This document shows positions 1 through 8,332 of a stretch of DNA of 64,000 nt, in pieces. This DNA comes from Dongia_B soli (GTDB lineage Bacteria; Pseudomonadota; Alphaproteobacteria; Dongiales; Dongiaceae). The notes below the pieces were generated by a model that saw only the letters and a list, made by a program, of their open reading frames with translations, did not search any database and was not told the origin of the DNA. The DNA lies in assembly GCF_034044715.1 (NCBI RefSeq), contig NZ_JAXCLW010000005.1, positions 201,449 to 265,448 of the forward strand, read 5' to 3'. A program made the translations under genes and the position numbers. Within the stretch, counting starts at the first letter, position 1. Each line of letters opens with the position of its first letter.

Positions 1-325
1 GCTTCGGCACGAAATCGGGATGCCACTCGCCGCCCCATTCGCCGCGGGCGAAATGGTGCATCTGCATGATCTTGCGCTGCGAGGGGCTGGGATGATCCCA
101 GTGCTCATAATCGCCCGGCTCCCAGCGGCGATGCGGCACGAACGCCACCTGGATGCCGGCGGCACGGATGGCGCGGTTCAGGGCGCGCAGGTTGTCGAGC
201 AGCCCGACCTTCTCGGCAAGCTCCTTCAACATCGGGAAGACCCGGCCGCCCTCCGACAGAAAGTCGTTATAGGGATCGACCAGCAACAGGGCGGTGCGGT
301 CGCGGGAATAGCTGGTCTCGGCCAT
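1..325 (-). CDS. Isochorismatase-like cysteine hydrolase, N-terminal part (runs off the left edge)
   Basis: The minus-strand frame starts with ATG at 323-325 behind a GAGGAG ribosome site and stays open to the window edge, giving 108 residues. The N-terminus has a core beta strand followed by an Asp (LLLVDPYNDFL, Asp17), the position of the catalytic Asp in the isochorismatase/nicotinamidase superfamily. Residues 60-108 (VAFVPHRRWE, HHFARGEWGGEWHPDF) also fit that fold. The catalytic Lys and Cys should lie at the missing C-terminal side, so the substrate cannot be inferred. The family hydrolyses isochorismate, nicotinamide or related amides and esters. Family call fairly secure, exact function open. 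Confidence 0.75.
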   Translation of the reverse strand, partial: MAETSYSRDRTALLLVDPYNDFLSEGGRVFPMLKELAEKVGLLDNLRALNRAIRAAGIQVAFVPHRRWEPGDYEHWDHPSPSQRKIMQMHHFARGEWGGEWHPDFVPK

Positions 326-418
326 CTCTCGTCTCCTCGTTGGAAGCCATCGGCTAAGTCCAGCCGCGCGTTGCACGCTTCAGCTATCGTTCAAGCTGGC
401 TTCACCGACCTTCGTTGA

Positions 419-619
419 ATTCATCGCTGCCAATCTCCGGTCGATATCATCTTCTTCAACCCCATCGAAAACGCCTTCTCGAAACTCAAGGCGCTCCTGC
501 GAGCAAAGGCCGAGCGTTCCGTCGACGCCTTGTGGAGCACTGTCGGAGAAATTGTCAACCTCTTCGAGCCTTACGAATGCGCCAACTACTTCGCGGCTGC
601 AGGATATGACCCCGATTAA
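419..619 (+). pseudogene. IS630-family transposase, 3' remnant
   Basis: In the frame ending with TAA at 617-619 the translation reads FFNPIENAFSKLKALLRAKA, then VDALWSTVGEIV and ECANYFAAAGYDPD. This is the C-terminal end of IS630-type DDE transposases, where NPIE carries the last catalytic Glu. The expected preceding LPPYSPD segment is scrambled and a stop lies at 416-418, so only about 60 residues of the gene survive. The bases just after the stop (606-636) resemble a second site at 1603-1630, so they probably are the outer end of the element. Non-functional. Confidence 0.8.
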
Positions 620-636
620 AATACGGACGTGTTCTT
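606..636 (+). repeat. IS630-type element end, copy 1
   Basis: ATGACCC, GATTAAAA and GGACGTG occur in the same order here and at 1603-1630, with small differences (TAC present before GGACGTG only here). It directly continues the transposase remnant. The stop codon of the minus-strand methyltransferase (635-637) falls at its edge. Confidence 0.6.
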
Positions 637-1363
637 AGATTGCCGCGTTCCTGCAAACCGTGAGAACGAAGAATTCGCGGTAGCAGAAATCAGGCTGATC
701 AAGCAGACTCTCAGGATTTGCTGCCAGTTCCTTCCAATAATACTGATCGCTTTCAGGGAGGTCGTAATCCGGCGCTGCAGTCGTGAAATAGGAGATTAAG
801 TCGCGTACATAATTGCGCGTGTGCTCGCCAGTAGGGGCCCACCGTTCGACAAGCCAGCCTTTGCGCCAGACGATCTCCATCCCTGCGTCTCGCAAAAGTC
901 TGGGAAGCGAAGAGCCACAATCGGTTCCAAGCACTCCCTTGTCGCGGAACGTCTGCAATCGCGCCGTCATGAAGCGGGCAAATACCCCGCGATCCATAGG
1001 CAGTATCTGCAGAAGCGTCGAATCGAAGTCCTTTACGGCGAGGATGCCGCCGGCCTTCAATACGCGTTTTACTTCATCCGTGGCCTGCTGAAATTCCGCC
1101 GGCGTGAGATACTGCATAACATTGGCAGACCATACGCAATCGAAGGAAGCATGTTTGAAAGGAAGCGACAGAATGCTGCCAACGCGGGTGCGCACCTTCG
1201 GCCGATCCGGGACATCCTTAATCAAGCTCTCGGCGCGTTGAATATTCTCAGGCGCAAGATCAAGAGCTGTCACGGACCCGTTGGAGCCAGTCAGCTCACA
1301 GATGAGCGGAAGGAAGCTTCCGCCCCCGCATCCCGCATCGAGCACGTCCCAGCCATGTTGCAT
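635..1363 (-). CDS. Class I SAM-dependent methyltransferase, start codon missing or lost
   Basis: A Rossmann-type methyltransferase. The SAM-binding motif VLDAGCGGGSF follows the first in-frame ATG (1361-1363), the acidic residue of motif II is in VTALDLAPENI, and FDCVWSANVMQYL is the motif-IV region. The family moves a methyl group from SAM to a small molecule or protein; the substrate is not visible. The open frame continues upstream of the ATG to a stop at 1613-1615, and that part still reads like family sequence (WLDLHFESSRPEYEDALTRV). I found no ATG, GTG or TTG in it. The ATG at 1363 therefore probably gives a shortened product, and the true start may have been lost when IS630-type sequence arrived at about 1603. 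The neighbours are IS remnants. Confidence 0.7.
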   Translation of the reverse strand: MQHGWDVLDAGCGGGSFLPLICELTGSNGSVTALDLAPENIQRAESLIKDVPDRPKVRTRVGSILSLPFKHASFDCVWSANVMQYLTPAEFQQATDEVKRVLKAGGILAVKDFDSTLLQILPMDRGVFARFMTARLQTFRDKGVLGTDCGSSLPRLLRDAGMEIVWRKGWLVERWAPTGEHTRNYVRDLISYFTTAAPDYDLPESDQYYWKELAANPESLLDQPDFCYREFFVLTVCRNAAI

Positions 1364-1602
1364 TCCAACTCGGGTAAGTGCGTCTTCGTATTCCGGCCGC
1401 GATGACTCGAAATGAAGATCGAGCCAGCTTGCGTCACTCGCTTCATGGCCGGTTGATGTTGAATTTTTGCTGGTACTGATGTTCCCCTCCGCGAATCGCC
1501 GGTAGTACCTGACCTCGATAGCTGGCTCAGGTAAACAGACGCGACGTCTGATGGCAACTAATCCGTTATCGCCGCGAGACGCCTGCCGGAGGCATAACGA
1601 CC

Positions 1603-1630
1603 ATGACCCTGATTAAAACGGACGTGCTCT
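1603..1630 (+). repeat. IS630-type element end, copy 2
   Basis: Direct repeat of 606-636, in the same orientation: ATGACCC, GATTAAAA and GGACGTG in order, 997 bp downstream. The codons before it (RHNDHDPD then stop) may be the degraded tail of another transposase copy. The two ends bracket the methyltransferase frame exactly. Confidence 0.5.
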
Positions 1631-1690
1631 AGGCGATACTGGCACGTGCGAACCTCTGGCGGAATTTGAGGATCCCACAGAAGGCGCCGA

Positions 1691-1713
1691 CCCTCTCCCC
1701 AGAAGGGAGAGGG
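1691..1713. terminator. Stem-loop downstream of the SDR gene
   Basis: CCCTCTCCC (1691-1699) pairs perfectly with GGGAGAGGG (1705-1713) around a 5-nt loop. It lies 18 bases beyond the stop of the minus-strand SDR gene. There is no long T-tract. It could be a terminator or a copy of a common CTCTCCC-type intergenic repeat; a looser relative occurs at 8458-8486. Confidence 0.45.
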
Positions 1714-1730
1714 AAGTGAGGGGCCAATCT

Positions 1731-2471
1731 TTAGGCGTTCACGCCGCCATCCACGGCGAGTTCGGCGCCGGTGATGTGGCGGCCGTCTTCGCTGGCAAGG
1801 AAAGCGACGCTCGCGGCGATGTCATCGGCTGTGCCGTAATGGCCGAGGGCGATGCGTTGGCGCTGCCCTTCCGCGTGGTCACCGGCGGCCGGATTCATAT
1901 CGGTATCCGTCGGGCCGGGATGCACGACATTGACTGTCGTGCCGGTGGCGCCGAGATCCCGCGCCAGGCCTTTCGTCAGGCCGACCAAAGCGGATTTCGT
2001 CATGGCATAAATGGCCATGCCGGGGGCCGGGACCTGCGATGCCAGGCAACTGCCGATATTGATGATGCGGCTGCCGGGGCCGAAATGCAGGATCGCGGCG
2101 CGGCTCGCCAGGACCACGGCCGTGACATTGACGGCGAGATTGCGCTCGATATCCGCGAGCGACAGTTCCTCGATCTTACCGGTTTCGAAAATGCCGGCAT
2201 TGTTGACCAGGATGTCGAGCCCGCCGAGCTTCGCCACCGTTGCCGCCACCGCGGCCTCGCCGGAACGGCTGTCGGCGCTGTCGGCGGCGATCGCCACGGC
2301 CTTGCGGCCTGTCGCGCGGATCTCCGCCGCCACCTTCTCCGCGGCTTCGGCCGAGCGCTGGTAGGTGATAGCGACATCCGCGCCTTCCGCCGCCAGCCGG
2401 CGCGCGATCGCAGCGCCGATCCCCCGGCTGCCGCCGGTCACCAGAGCACGTTTTCCGTTGAGTTTTCCCAT
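1731..2471 (-). CDS. SDR-family NAD(P)-dependent oxidoreductase
   Basis: A 246-residue classical short-chain dehydrogenase/reductase. The cofactor motif TGGSRGIG is at residues 12-19, NNAG at 90-93, the catalytic Ser at 141 in INIGSCLAS and YAMTK (Tyr155, Lys159) in the active site, followed by the HPGPTDTDM loop. The basic residues after the glycine motif suggest NADPH. The length and C-terminal AVDGG resemble 3-oxoacyl-ACP reductase-like enzymes, but the true substrate is unknown. It is divergent from a TetR regulator with two matching palindromes between them, so that regulator very likely represses it. Start ATG at 2469-2471. Confidence 0.9.
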   Translation of the reverse strand: MGKLNGKRALVTGGSRGIGAAIARRLAAEGADVAITYQRSAEAAEKVAAEIRATGRKAVAIAADSADSRSGEAAVAATVAKLGGLDILVNNAGIFETGKIEELSLADIERNLAVNVTAVVLASRAAILHFGPGSRIINIGSCLASQVPAPGMAIYAMTKSALVGLTKGLARDLGATGTTVNVVHPGPTDTDMNPAAGDHAEGQRQRIALGHYGTADDIAASVAFLASEDGRHITGAELAVDGGVNA

Positions 2472-2484
2472 AGCAGACTCCTTA

Positions 2485-2500
2485 TGTATCGATCACTAAA
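2485..2500. promoter_or_regulatory. Probable TetR operator, SDR-proximal copy
   Basis: TGTATCGATCACTAAA is an imperfect palindrome centred on GATC, 14 bases upstream of the SDR start. Read on the minus strand it is TTTAGTGATCGATACA, close to the second copy at 2543-2558. The divergent TetR gene next door makes it a likely binding site. Confidence 0.6.
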
Positions 2501-2542
2501 TAATTGCTAATGGAGGATTGCGGTCGACGTCAAGAGGAATTA

Positions 2543-2558
2543 TTTATTGATCGCTAAA
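2543..2558. promoter_or_regulatory. Probable TetR operator, regulator-proximal copy
   Basis: TTTATTGATCGCTAAA is a palindrome (TTTA, GATC, TAAA symmetric) 12 bases before the regulator's ATG. It is the inverted partner of the copy at 2485-2500; the two GATC centres are 58 bp apart. This placement would allow autoregulation. Confidence 0.6.
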
Positions 2559-2570
2559 GAGAGGTGCGAA

Positions 2571-3176
2571 ATGCGAACCGGACGGCCGCGCGGCTTCGAT
2601 CGGGATCAGGCTCTGCAAATTGCCATGGAGATGTTCTGGCAACGCGGTTTTGCCGCCACCTCCATTGCCGATCTATGCGCTGCTTTGGGGATTGCGCCGC
2701 CCAGCCTCTATGCCTGCTTTGGCAGCAAGGAGGATCTCTATGAGGCCTGCATCTCCCACTACATGAACAATATGGGACCGCGCGTCTGGGGCGGGTTCCA
2801 AAAGGCGGCGACGGCGCGCGATGCCGTCGAAGCCTTTCTCCAGGATTCCGCCGAAGAGCTACCGGGAATGAACAAGCCGGCCGGCTGCATGGTCACCTTG
2901 GCCTATGCCGGCGGCGAGGGAAGCGAGCGGCTCAACCAGGTCGTCGAAGATGCCAGGCGCGAGAGCTTTCTGCTGGTGGAGCGGCGGATCAAAAAAGCGA
3001 TCGCCCAGGGCGAGATCGGCAAGAAGGCAGATCCGGCGGCGATTGCCCGTTACGTTCTCAGTGTCCAGCAAGGCATGTCGATCCAGGCCCGCGACGGCGC
3101 CACCGCCGAGGAGCTGCGCGAGGTCGCCAGCGCCGCGATGAAGGCCTGGCCCGCGCTCACCGGCGAAGGTCGATGA
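2571..3176 (+). CDS. TetR/AcrR-family transcriptional regulator
   Basis: A 201-residue TetR-type repressor. The N-terminal DNA-binding domain starts RTGRPRGFD, and its helix-turn-helix is TSIADLCAALGIAPPSLYACFGSKEDLYEA (about residues 30-58), with the usual Y-x-x-F-G-S-K end. The remaining helices should bind an unknown ligand. ATG at 2571 follows GAGAGG and starts at the conserved RTGRPRG; an upstream TTG at 2547 would overlap the operator and is less likely. It is divergent from the SDR gene and presumably controls it and itself through the two palindromes. The layout resembles repressors of electrophile- or aldehyde-responsive reductases, but the inducer is unknown. Confidence 0.9.
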   Translation: MRTGRPRGFDRDQALQIAMEMFWQRGFAATSIADLCAALGIAPPSLYACFGSKEDLYEACISHYMNNMGPRVWGGFQKAATARDAVEAFLQDSAEELPGMNKPAGCMVTLAYAGGEGSERLNQVVEDARRESFLLVERRIKKAIAQGEIGKKADPAAIARYVLSVQQGMSIQARDGATAEELREVASAAMKAWPALTGEGR

Positions 3177-3955
3177 CGACCTTGTCGTTGCCGTCTCTGC
3201 AAAGTCATTGATGGCGCTGTTGCCAGTCATCACGGGCATTCGTGACACCCAGCCTGCGCGGCGGTCTCGGCCGGTGGATCGAACCACAGCCTCGACATCG
3301 GCTATGACGGGCAGGCGGCGAAGGACAGCTACAATCACAGCTTCAATGCCGATCTGGTTTGGAAGTTTTCAGGTGCTGACATTCATCTTGCCGGCATCAC
3401 CTAGCCATGGATGACAAGCTGGTTTGTGGTGGGCGCTGCGCGGGATCGTTCGCCGATGCGTGCTGGCGGTGTTCCTGGCCATCGCAGGCTGCCTAATGAC
3501 ATCCCCGCTTGTCACCCGTGGCTTGATCCAAAGGGCCCTGGGCAGGAACGCGCGCTGCTTTGGATCCGGCTTCTCGATGTCGATCGAACTCGATCTTCGC
3601 GCCTCGTCTTCATCCCCTGTGGCGAAGGAGACACGACGTAAAACAAACACGTGGCTCGTCATACGCGCAAGACGGTCAGGCGATGGTAAGGCGGACATGA
3701 CTGTTGTTAAGTGCCGATGCTTGTTCTGGAGTCACTGCGCGTGACGCGCATCACATCTCTTTACCGAATGCACTGCTGCTGACGCGGCCTTATCGGACAA
3801 TCATCTTGTTGGCTGTGATTTAAAGCCGCATACCGGAATATTCACCCTGAAATTGTCACCCATACAAAAATTCAATGTTGAAGGGTGCAATGACGACGAT
3901 CCGGCGCTAATCTACGGCGCAGTTGGGGACTGCGGTCAGTGGGAGCGTCGCGACG
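3177..3955. other. Intergenic stretch with degraded coding and repeat sequence
   Basis: No intact gene was seen. A frame ending with TAG at about 3403 reads SLDIGYDGQAAKDSYNHSF then ADLVWKFSGADIHLAGIT and has no start; it may be the tail of a lost secreted or membrane protein. A degenerate composite repeat follows at 3407-3540. The segment 3700-3900 is less GC-rich and may hold the promoter of the cyclase gene, though no clear -35/-10 pair stood out. Confidence 0.5.
3407..3540. repeat. Degenerate composite repeat with the left palindrome deleted
   Basis: CCATGGA is joined directly to TGACAAGCTGGTTTGTGG, exactly the sequences that flank the palindrome in intact copies, so the GC-rich palindrome core is missing. 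The conserved CATCGCAGG motif, the CCCCGCTTGTCACCC junction and a decayed right palindrome follow. Confidence 0.65.
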
Positions 3956-5755
3956 ATGTCGGACTTTATTTCCCCTCACCCGCGGCTGGTCGCAATCCTG
4001 GCTGCCGACGTTGTCGGTTACAGTCGACTGATGGAAGTCGACGAAGTGGGCACGCTGAATGCTTTGAAGTCGCGGCGGCGGGAGATCGTCGAACCCTTGG
4101 TCGCGCGTCATCAAGGACGCATTTTCAAGGTTACCGGCGATGCGGTGCTGATCGAGTTCTCCAGCCCCGTCAATGCGGTGAAATGCGCCATCGAATTGCA
4201 GGCCGGCATGGCCTGCGCCAACAAGGCGGTGGCAGAGGACCGGCATGTCAATCTGCGCGTCGGCATCAATCTCGGCGATGTGTTGATCGAGGGGCGCGAT
4301 CTCTATGGCGACAGCGTCAATGTGGCGGCACGGCTGGAAAGCATCGCGGCGCCCGGCGGCATCATGATTTCCGGCTCGACCTATGATCACATCGCCAACA
4401 AGGTCGGTATCGGCTTCGAGGATCTCGGCGTCCGGCAGTTGAAGAACATCGCCCGGCCGGTCAGGGTCTATCGCGCCACCGGGACGCCCAGCGTCATGAA
4501 TACACCCGGCATCAGCCTGCGTGCTAGCACGGCCGATCTCCTGGCGACCGAGAAGCCGACGGTCGCCGTGCTGCCTTTCGTCAATATGAGCGGAAATCCC
4601 GATCCGGATTTCTTCTGCGACGGCATGACGGAGAATATCATCACCGGCCTGTCGCGCTTCCGCGATCTCTTCGTCATCGCCAGCAATTCGACCTTCGCCT
4701 ATAAAGGCTGCGCCGTGAATGTCCAGGAGGTGAGCCGCGATCTCGGCGCGCGCTACATCCTGGAAGGCAGCGTGCAGCGGCACACCGAGACCCTGCGCGT
4801 CAATGTACGGCTGATCGACGGCCTTACCGGGAGACATCTCTGGGCCGAGCGTTATGACCGCCATATCGACTGCATCTTCGCGGTCCAGGACGAGGTGACG
4901 GCGCTGATCGTCGGCACACTCGCCAGCACCCATGGCGGCCGGCTGAACAAGGCCTGGCGGCACGGAGAAGCTGCAGCCCTGAGAAACGGTGCGGCGAACG
5001 GGCACGCCCATCCTGCTGCGCGCGATGACGAAAAGGGTGGTGGCGGCACCAAGAATCTGCCGGCGCTCAGCTACTTCCTGCGTGGCATGGAATTGCTGCA
5101 TAGCTTCAACAAGGAGAACAACCAGCGGGCGCGCGAATTGTTCGAAATCTCGGCGCAGCTCGATCCCAGCTATGCCAAGCCGGTGTCGAAGATCGCCTGG
5201 TGCCATATGGTGGATGCCAATTTCGGCTGGGTCGAGGATGCGGCGGCCGCGCTGGAGAAGGGGCTGGAATTCGCCAGCGCCGCCATCGCCATCGATGATG
5301 ACGAGGCCTGGGGCCATCACGCGCTGGCCGGCTATTACATGTTCAAACGGCGCTACGGCCCGGCCGTCGCCGAATATGAGAAAGCGGTGGCGCGCAATCC
5401 CAACGATGCCGATACGCTGACCGATTATGCCTGGTGCCTGGATTACGCCGGCCGGCCGAAAGCGGCGCTGGAGCTCGCGCATAAGGCCATGCGCCTCAAT
5501 CCCTATTGTCCCGAATGGTATGTGGCACAGTTGGGGCAGATCTATTTCGATGCGCGGCAATATGAGGATGCCGTCACCAGCCTGTCCGGGTTGCGCGATC
5601 TCGATACCGTGCCGATCCACCTGATCCTGGCGGCGAGCCATGCGGCGCTGGACAATGATGCGGCGCGGCAGGCCATCGCCCATGTCCTGGAACTCGACCT
5701 CGCCCATTTCCGCAACAAGCTGCGCAAGGCGGGTCTGGGAGTAGCACGGCATTGA
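3956..5755 (+). CDS. Class III adenylate/guanylate cyclase with TolB-like and TPR domains
   Basis: A 599-residue protein. Residues 10-180 are a class III nucleotide cyclase: ILAADVVGYSRLM carries the first metal Asp (Asp18), KVTGDAVLIEF the second (Asp62), and LYGDSVNVAARLES the transition-state Asn and Arg. Residues 200-330 (KPTVAVLPFVNMSG, YILEGSVQRH) resemble the TolB-like/FlgO-like domain common in such proteins, and the C-terminal third has TPR-type helix pairs (AVAEYEKAVARNPNDADT). It should make cAMP or cGMP in the cytoplasm under control of its repeat domain; no membrane segment is evident. ATG 3956 is preferred over 3923 because GGGAG precedes it and the conserved part begins at once. 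Which nucleotide it uses is not decided. Confidence 0.88.
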   Translation: MSDFISPHPRLVAILAADVVGYSRLMEVDEVGTLNALKSRRREIVEPLVARHQGRIFKVTGDAVLIEFSSPVNAVKCAIELQAGMACANKAVAEDRHVNLRVGINLGDVLIEGRDLYGDSVNVAARLESIAAPGGIMISGSTYDHIANKVGIGFEDLGVRQLKNIARPVRVYRATGTPSVMNTPGISLRASTADLLATEKPTVAVLPFVNMSGNPDPDFFCDGMTENIITGLSRFRDLFVIASNSTFAYKGCAVNVQEVSRDLGARYILEGSVQRHTETLRVNVRLIDGLTGRHLWAERYDRHIDCIFAVQDEVTALIVGTLASTHGGRLNKAWRHGEAAALRNGAANGHAHPAARDDEKGGGGTKNLPALSYFLRGMELLHSFNKENNQRARELFEISAQLDPSYAKPVSKIAWCHMVDANFGWVEDAAAALEKGLEFASAAIAIDDDEAWGHHALAGYYMFKRRYGPAVAEYEKAVARNPNDADTLTDYAWCLDYAGRPKAALELAHKAMRLNPYCPEWYVAQLGQIYFDARQYEDAVTSLSGLRDLDTVPIHLILAASHAALDNDAARQAIAHVLELDLAHFRNKLRKAGLGVARH

Positions 5756-5774
5756 GCAACATGTCCGGCCTCTC

Positions 5775-5808
5775 CCATGGACCCTCGGATCAAGTCCGAG
5801 GGTGACAA
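5775..5808. repeat. Single palindromic intergenic repeat
   Basis: CCATGGACCCTCGG, TCAAG and TCCGAGGGTGACAA in order; a near-perfect hairpin between convergent genes. It may act as a transcription barrier here. Confidence 0.85.
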
Positions 5809-5843
5809 TCTTGCTTGTGATTGGCGCCGTGTGACAGGCGACG

Positions 5844-7883
5844 TTACGGAATGTTCTGCAATTCGTCGATCCAGGCAGTGGCGGAGATATCGCTGGGTGC
5901 GCGCCAATCGCTGCGGGGCGAGAGCGAGCCGCCCGAACCGATCTTCGGGCCGTTCGGCATCGCCGAGCGCTTGAACTGGCTGGTGGAGATGAAGCGGCGG
6001 AGGAAGAATTCCAGCCAGTGCTTGATCGCGGCGAGATCATGGGTCGGTTCCTGCTGCACAGAATCCCCGCCGGCATCCTGGTTCGGCACTGCCCAGGCTT
6101 GCTGCGCCAGAAAGGCGATCTTGCTGGGCGCGAAGCCGAAGCGGCTCAGATGATAGAGAAAGAAATCGTGCAGCTCATAGGGGCCGATCTCCGCCTCGGC
6201 GTTCTGCGCCTTACCGCGTTGCGAGGGGATGAGCTCGGGCGAGGAAGGGGCGGTCAGGATCGCGTCCAGCACGAAGAGGACGGGCGTCGCGAAGATCTTC
6301 TCATCGACGGCCCAGCGCACGAGAGGCCGCATCAAGGTCTTGGGGACGGAGGCATTCACATTGTAGTGGGACATGTGATCGCCCACACCGTAGGTCGTGT
6401 AGCCCAGCGCCAGTTCCGAGAGATTGCTGGTCCCGACCACCAGGCCCTGATGAAAATTGGCGAGGCGGAAGAGATAGGCGGCGCGTTCTCCCGCCTGGAC
6501 GTTTTCGAAGGTGGTGTCATAGACAGCGTCGCCTTCACCCGCCGGATGGTGGATATTGACCAACATGTCGCTTGCCGCCTGGGTGATGTCGATTTCATGC
6601 GCACCGACTTCGAGATATTGCATCAAGCGCCAGGCAATGCTTCTTGTCCGTTTGCTGGTGGCGAGGGAGGGCAGGGTGTAAGCGAGGATATCCTGCCGCG
6701 GATAGCCGAGCCGGTCGAAGGCGACCGTGGTGACGAGCAAGGCCTGGGTTGAATCGATGCCACCCGATATGCCCAGCAGCGCCTTCTTGATGCCGGTTCC
6801 TTCCAGCCGCCGCATGAGACCCTGAACCTGGATCTCGAAGACCTCGCGGCAGCGGGCGGCGCGCTCCTCGACGCCGGCCGGTACATAGGGATAACGGGAA
6901 ATGGCGCGTTGCAGGGTCCAGGAATTCTTGGCCGGGGTGAAGGGCACGGCAACGCGCCGCATCGGCCGCTGTTCCAGCTGTGCGCAATCATGAAAGCTGG
7001 TGAGGCGGAGGCGTTCCTGGCAAAGCTTGGCAAGATCGAGATCGGCGGAGATCCAATGCGAGCCGGTCGCGAAGCGGACGCTTTCCGCCAAGAGCTCGCC
7101 ATTCTCATAGATCGTCATATGGCCGTCCCAGCAGAGATCGGTGGTCGACTCGCCATAGCCCGCGCCGGCATAGAGATAACCGGCCACACAGCGTCCGGAT
7201 TGCGAGGCGCAGAGCAGCCGGCGGTAATCCGCTTTGCCGGTGGTCACATTGCTGGCGGAAAGATTGGCAAGCACCGTGGCGCCGCTCAGGGCGGCGCGGC
7301 TGCTGGGCGGGACCGGCACCCAGAGATCTTCGCAAATCTCCACATGCATCGCGAAGCCGGGGCAGGCCGGCACCTCGAAAATGAGATCGCGGCCAAAAGG
7401 GATATCGGTTCCCGACAATCGGGCCGTCGTCGAAACGGCATGTTCGGCGGAACAGAAGTAGCGCTTCTCGTAGAATTCGCGATAGCTCGGCAGATAGGTC
7501 TTGGGCACGATGCCGAAGATTTCGCCGCGATAGATGACGACCGCGCAATTGAACAGACGTTGATCGATCCGCAGCGGCGCGCCGATCACCAGGATCGGCG
7601 CCAATTCCTTGCTGGCATCGACGACCGAAAGGAGCGCCGTTTCGACCGAGGTGAGAAGGGCATCCTGGTGAAAGAGATCATCGATCGAATAACCGGAAAG
7701 ACTGAGCTCGGGAAAAACGATGAGGCCCACTTGCTGCTCGCTGGCCTGGCGGCTCAGCGTCACGATCTCATTGGCATTCAAGTCGGGCTGGCCGGGCCAA
7801 ACCAGCGATGTCGCCGCGGCGACGCGGAAGAAGCCATGAGTGTAGATGGAGTGAAACGACTCTGCACGACGTGACGTGCTCAT
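5844..7883 (-). CDS. nadE: Glutamine-dependent NAD(+) synthetase
   Basis: A 679-residue two-domain enzyme for the last step of NAD synthesis: deamido-NAD + ATP + glutamine to NAD. Residues 20-300 form a nitrilase-type glutaminase with Glu59 (VFPELSLSGYS), Lys128 (VPKTYLP) and Cys184 (EICEDLW). Residues 345-640 form the ATP-pyrophosphatase synthetase with PP-loop GISGGIDST at 371-379 and the GTSNLSELALGYTTYGVGDH segment. The length fits the long bacterial and mycobacterial type, with an ammonia tunnel between domains. ATG at 7881-7883 has only a weak GGGGG upstream. It stands alone, convergent with the cyclase gene. Confidence 0.96.
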   Translation of the reverse strand: MSTSRRAESFHSIYTHGFFRVAAATSLVWPGQPDLNANEIVTLSRQASEQQVGLIVFPELSLSGYSIDDLFHQDALLTSVETALLSVVDASKELAPILVIGAPLRIDQRLFNCAVVIYRGEIFGIVPKTYLPSYREFYEKRYFCSAEHAVSTTARLSGTDIPFGRDLIFEVPACPGFAMHVEICEDLWVPVPPSSRAALSGATVLANLSASNVTTGKADYRRLLCASQSGRCVAGYLYAGAGYGESTTDLCWDGHMTIYENGELLAESVRFATGSHWISADLDLAKLCQERLRLTSFHDCAQLEQRPMRRVAVPFTPAKNSWTLQRAISRYPYVPAGVEERAARCREVFEIQVQGLMRRLEGTGIKKALLGISGGIDSTQALLVTTVAFDRLGYPRQDILAYTLPSLATSKRTRSIAWRLMQYLEVGAHEIDITQAASDMLVNIHHPAGEGDAVYDTTFENVQAGERAAYLFRLANFHQGLVVGTSNLSELALGYTTYGVGDHMSHYNVNASVPKTLMRPLVRWAVDEKIFATPVLFVLDAILTAPSSPELIPSQRGKAQNAEAEIGPYELHDFFLYHLSRFGFAPSKIAFLAQQAWAVPNQDAGGDSVQQEPTHDLAAIKHWLEFFLRRFISTSQFKRSAMPNGPKIGSGGSLSPRSDWRAPSDISATAWIDELQNIP

Positions 7884-8074
7884 GCGAACCCCCGCAATGA
7901 CCTGAACCGTCGATACCGTCCAGATCGTAACCTTGAATATTCCTCAAATGAAGCGAGAGAAGCCTGTCCGGCAGCTGGCGTGCTGCGCTTCGCTCTGTTG
8001 CGGCGATCGAGATACCTTCTAAGACTGAAAGCCGCAGGGGGGAATATACGCATGAGCCTACGCCGCTATGCGCG

Positions 8075-8332
8075 CTAGCTCTCATCCGTGTCGCGGTTGA
8101 GGGGATAGAGGTTCGGGACGAAATCGGAATTTTCTTCGGCCGTCATCTGCTGTTCGGCTGTCGCGAGATAGTCGTCTGGCTGGCCGCTTCTGCCGGCTTG
8201 CAGCCATAATTCATAAGCGCGGCGGCGGATCAGGTCGGGGCGATCGAGATCCGCTTCGTCTTCGTCGAAGAGATCTTCGTAGCTGGCCGGCGGATTGCTG
8301 CCGGCATCGCCCGGCTTGCCTCCGATGCTCAT
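8075..8332 (-). CDS. DUF2934-family small protein
   Basis: An 85-residue acidic protein. Its middle, DLIRRRAYELWLQAGRSG followed by PDDYLATAEQ, is the short helical signature of DUF2934 proteins, which are common in alphaproteobacteria and of unknown function. ATG at 8330-8332 follows an excellent GGAGGGAGG site; the frame stays open upstream through a GC-rich repeat but that part is not protein-like. It ends soon after the nadE promoter region and lies next to the phage module, with no evident functional link. Confidence 0.8.
   Translation of the reverse strand: MSIGGKPGDAGSNPPASYEDLFDEDEADLDRPDLIRRRAYELWLQAGRSGQPDDYLATAEQQMTAEENSDFVPNLYPLNRDTDES

Noticed and set aside
3872..6076. 734-residue minus-strand frame opposite the cyclase gene
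   Set aside because: Antisense shadow of the cyclase-TPR gene; no ribosome site and no motifs.
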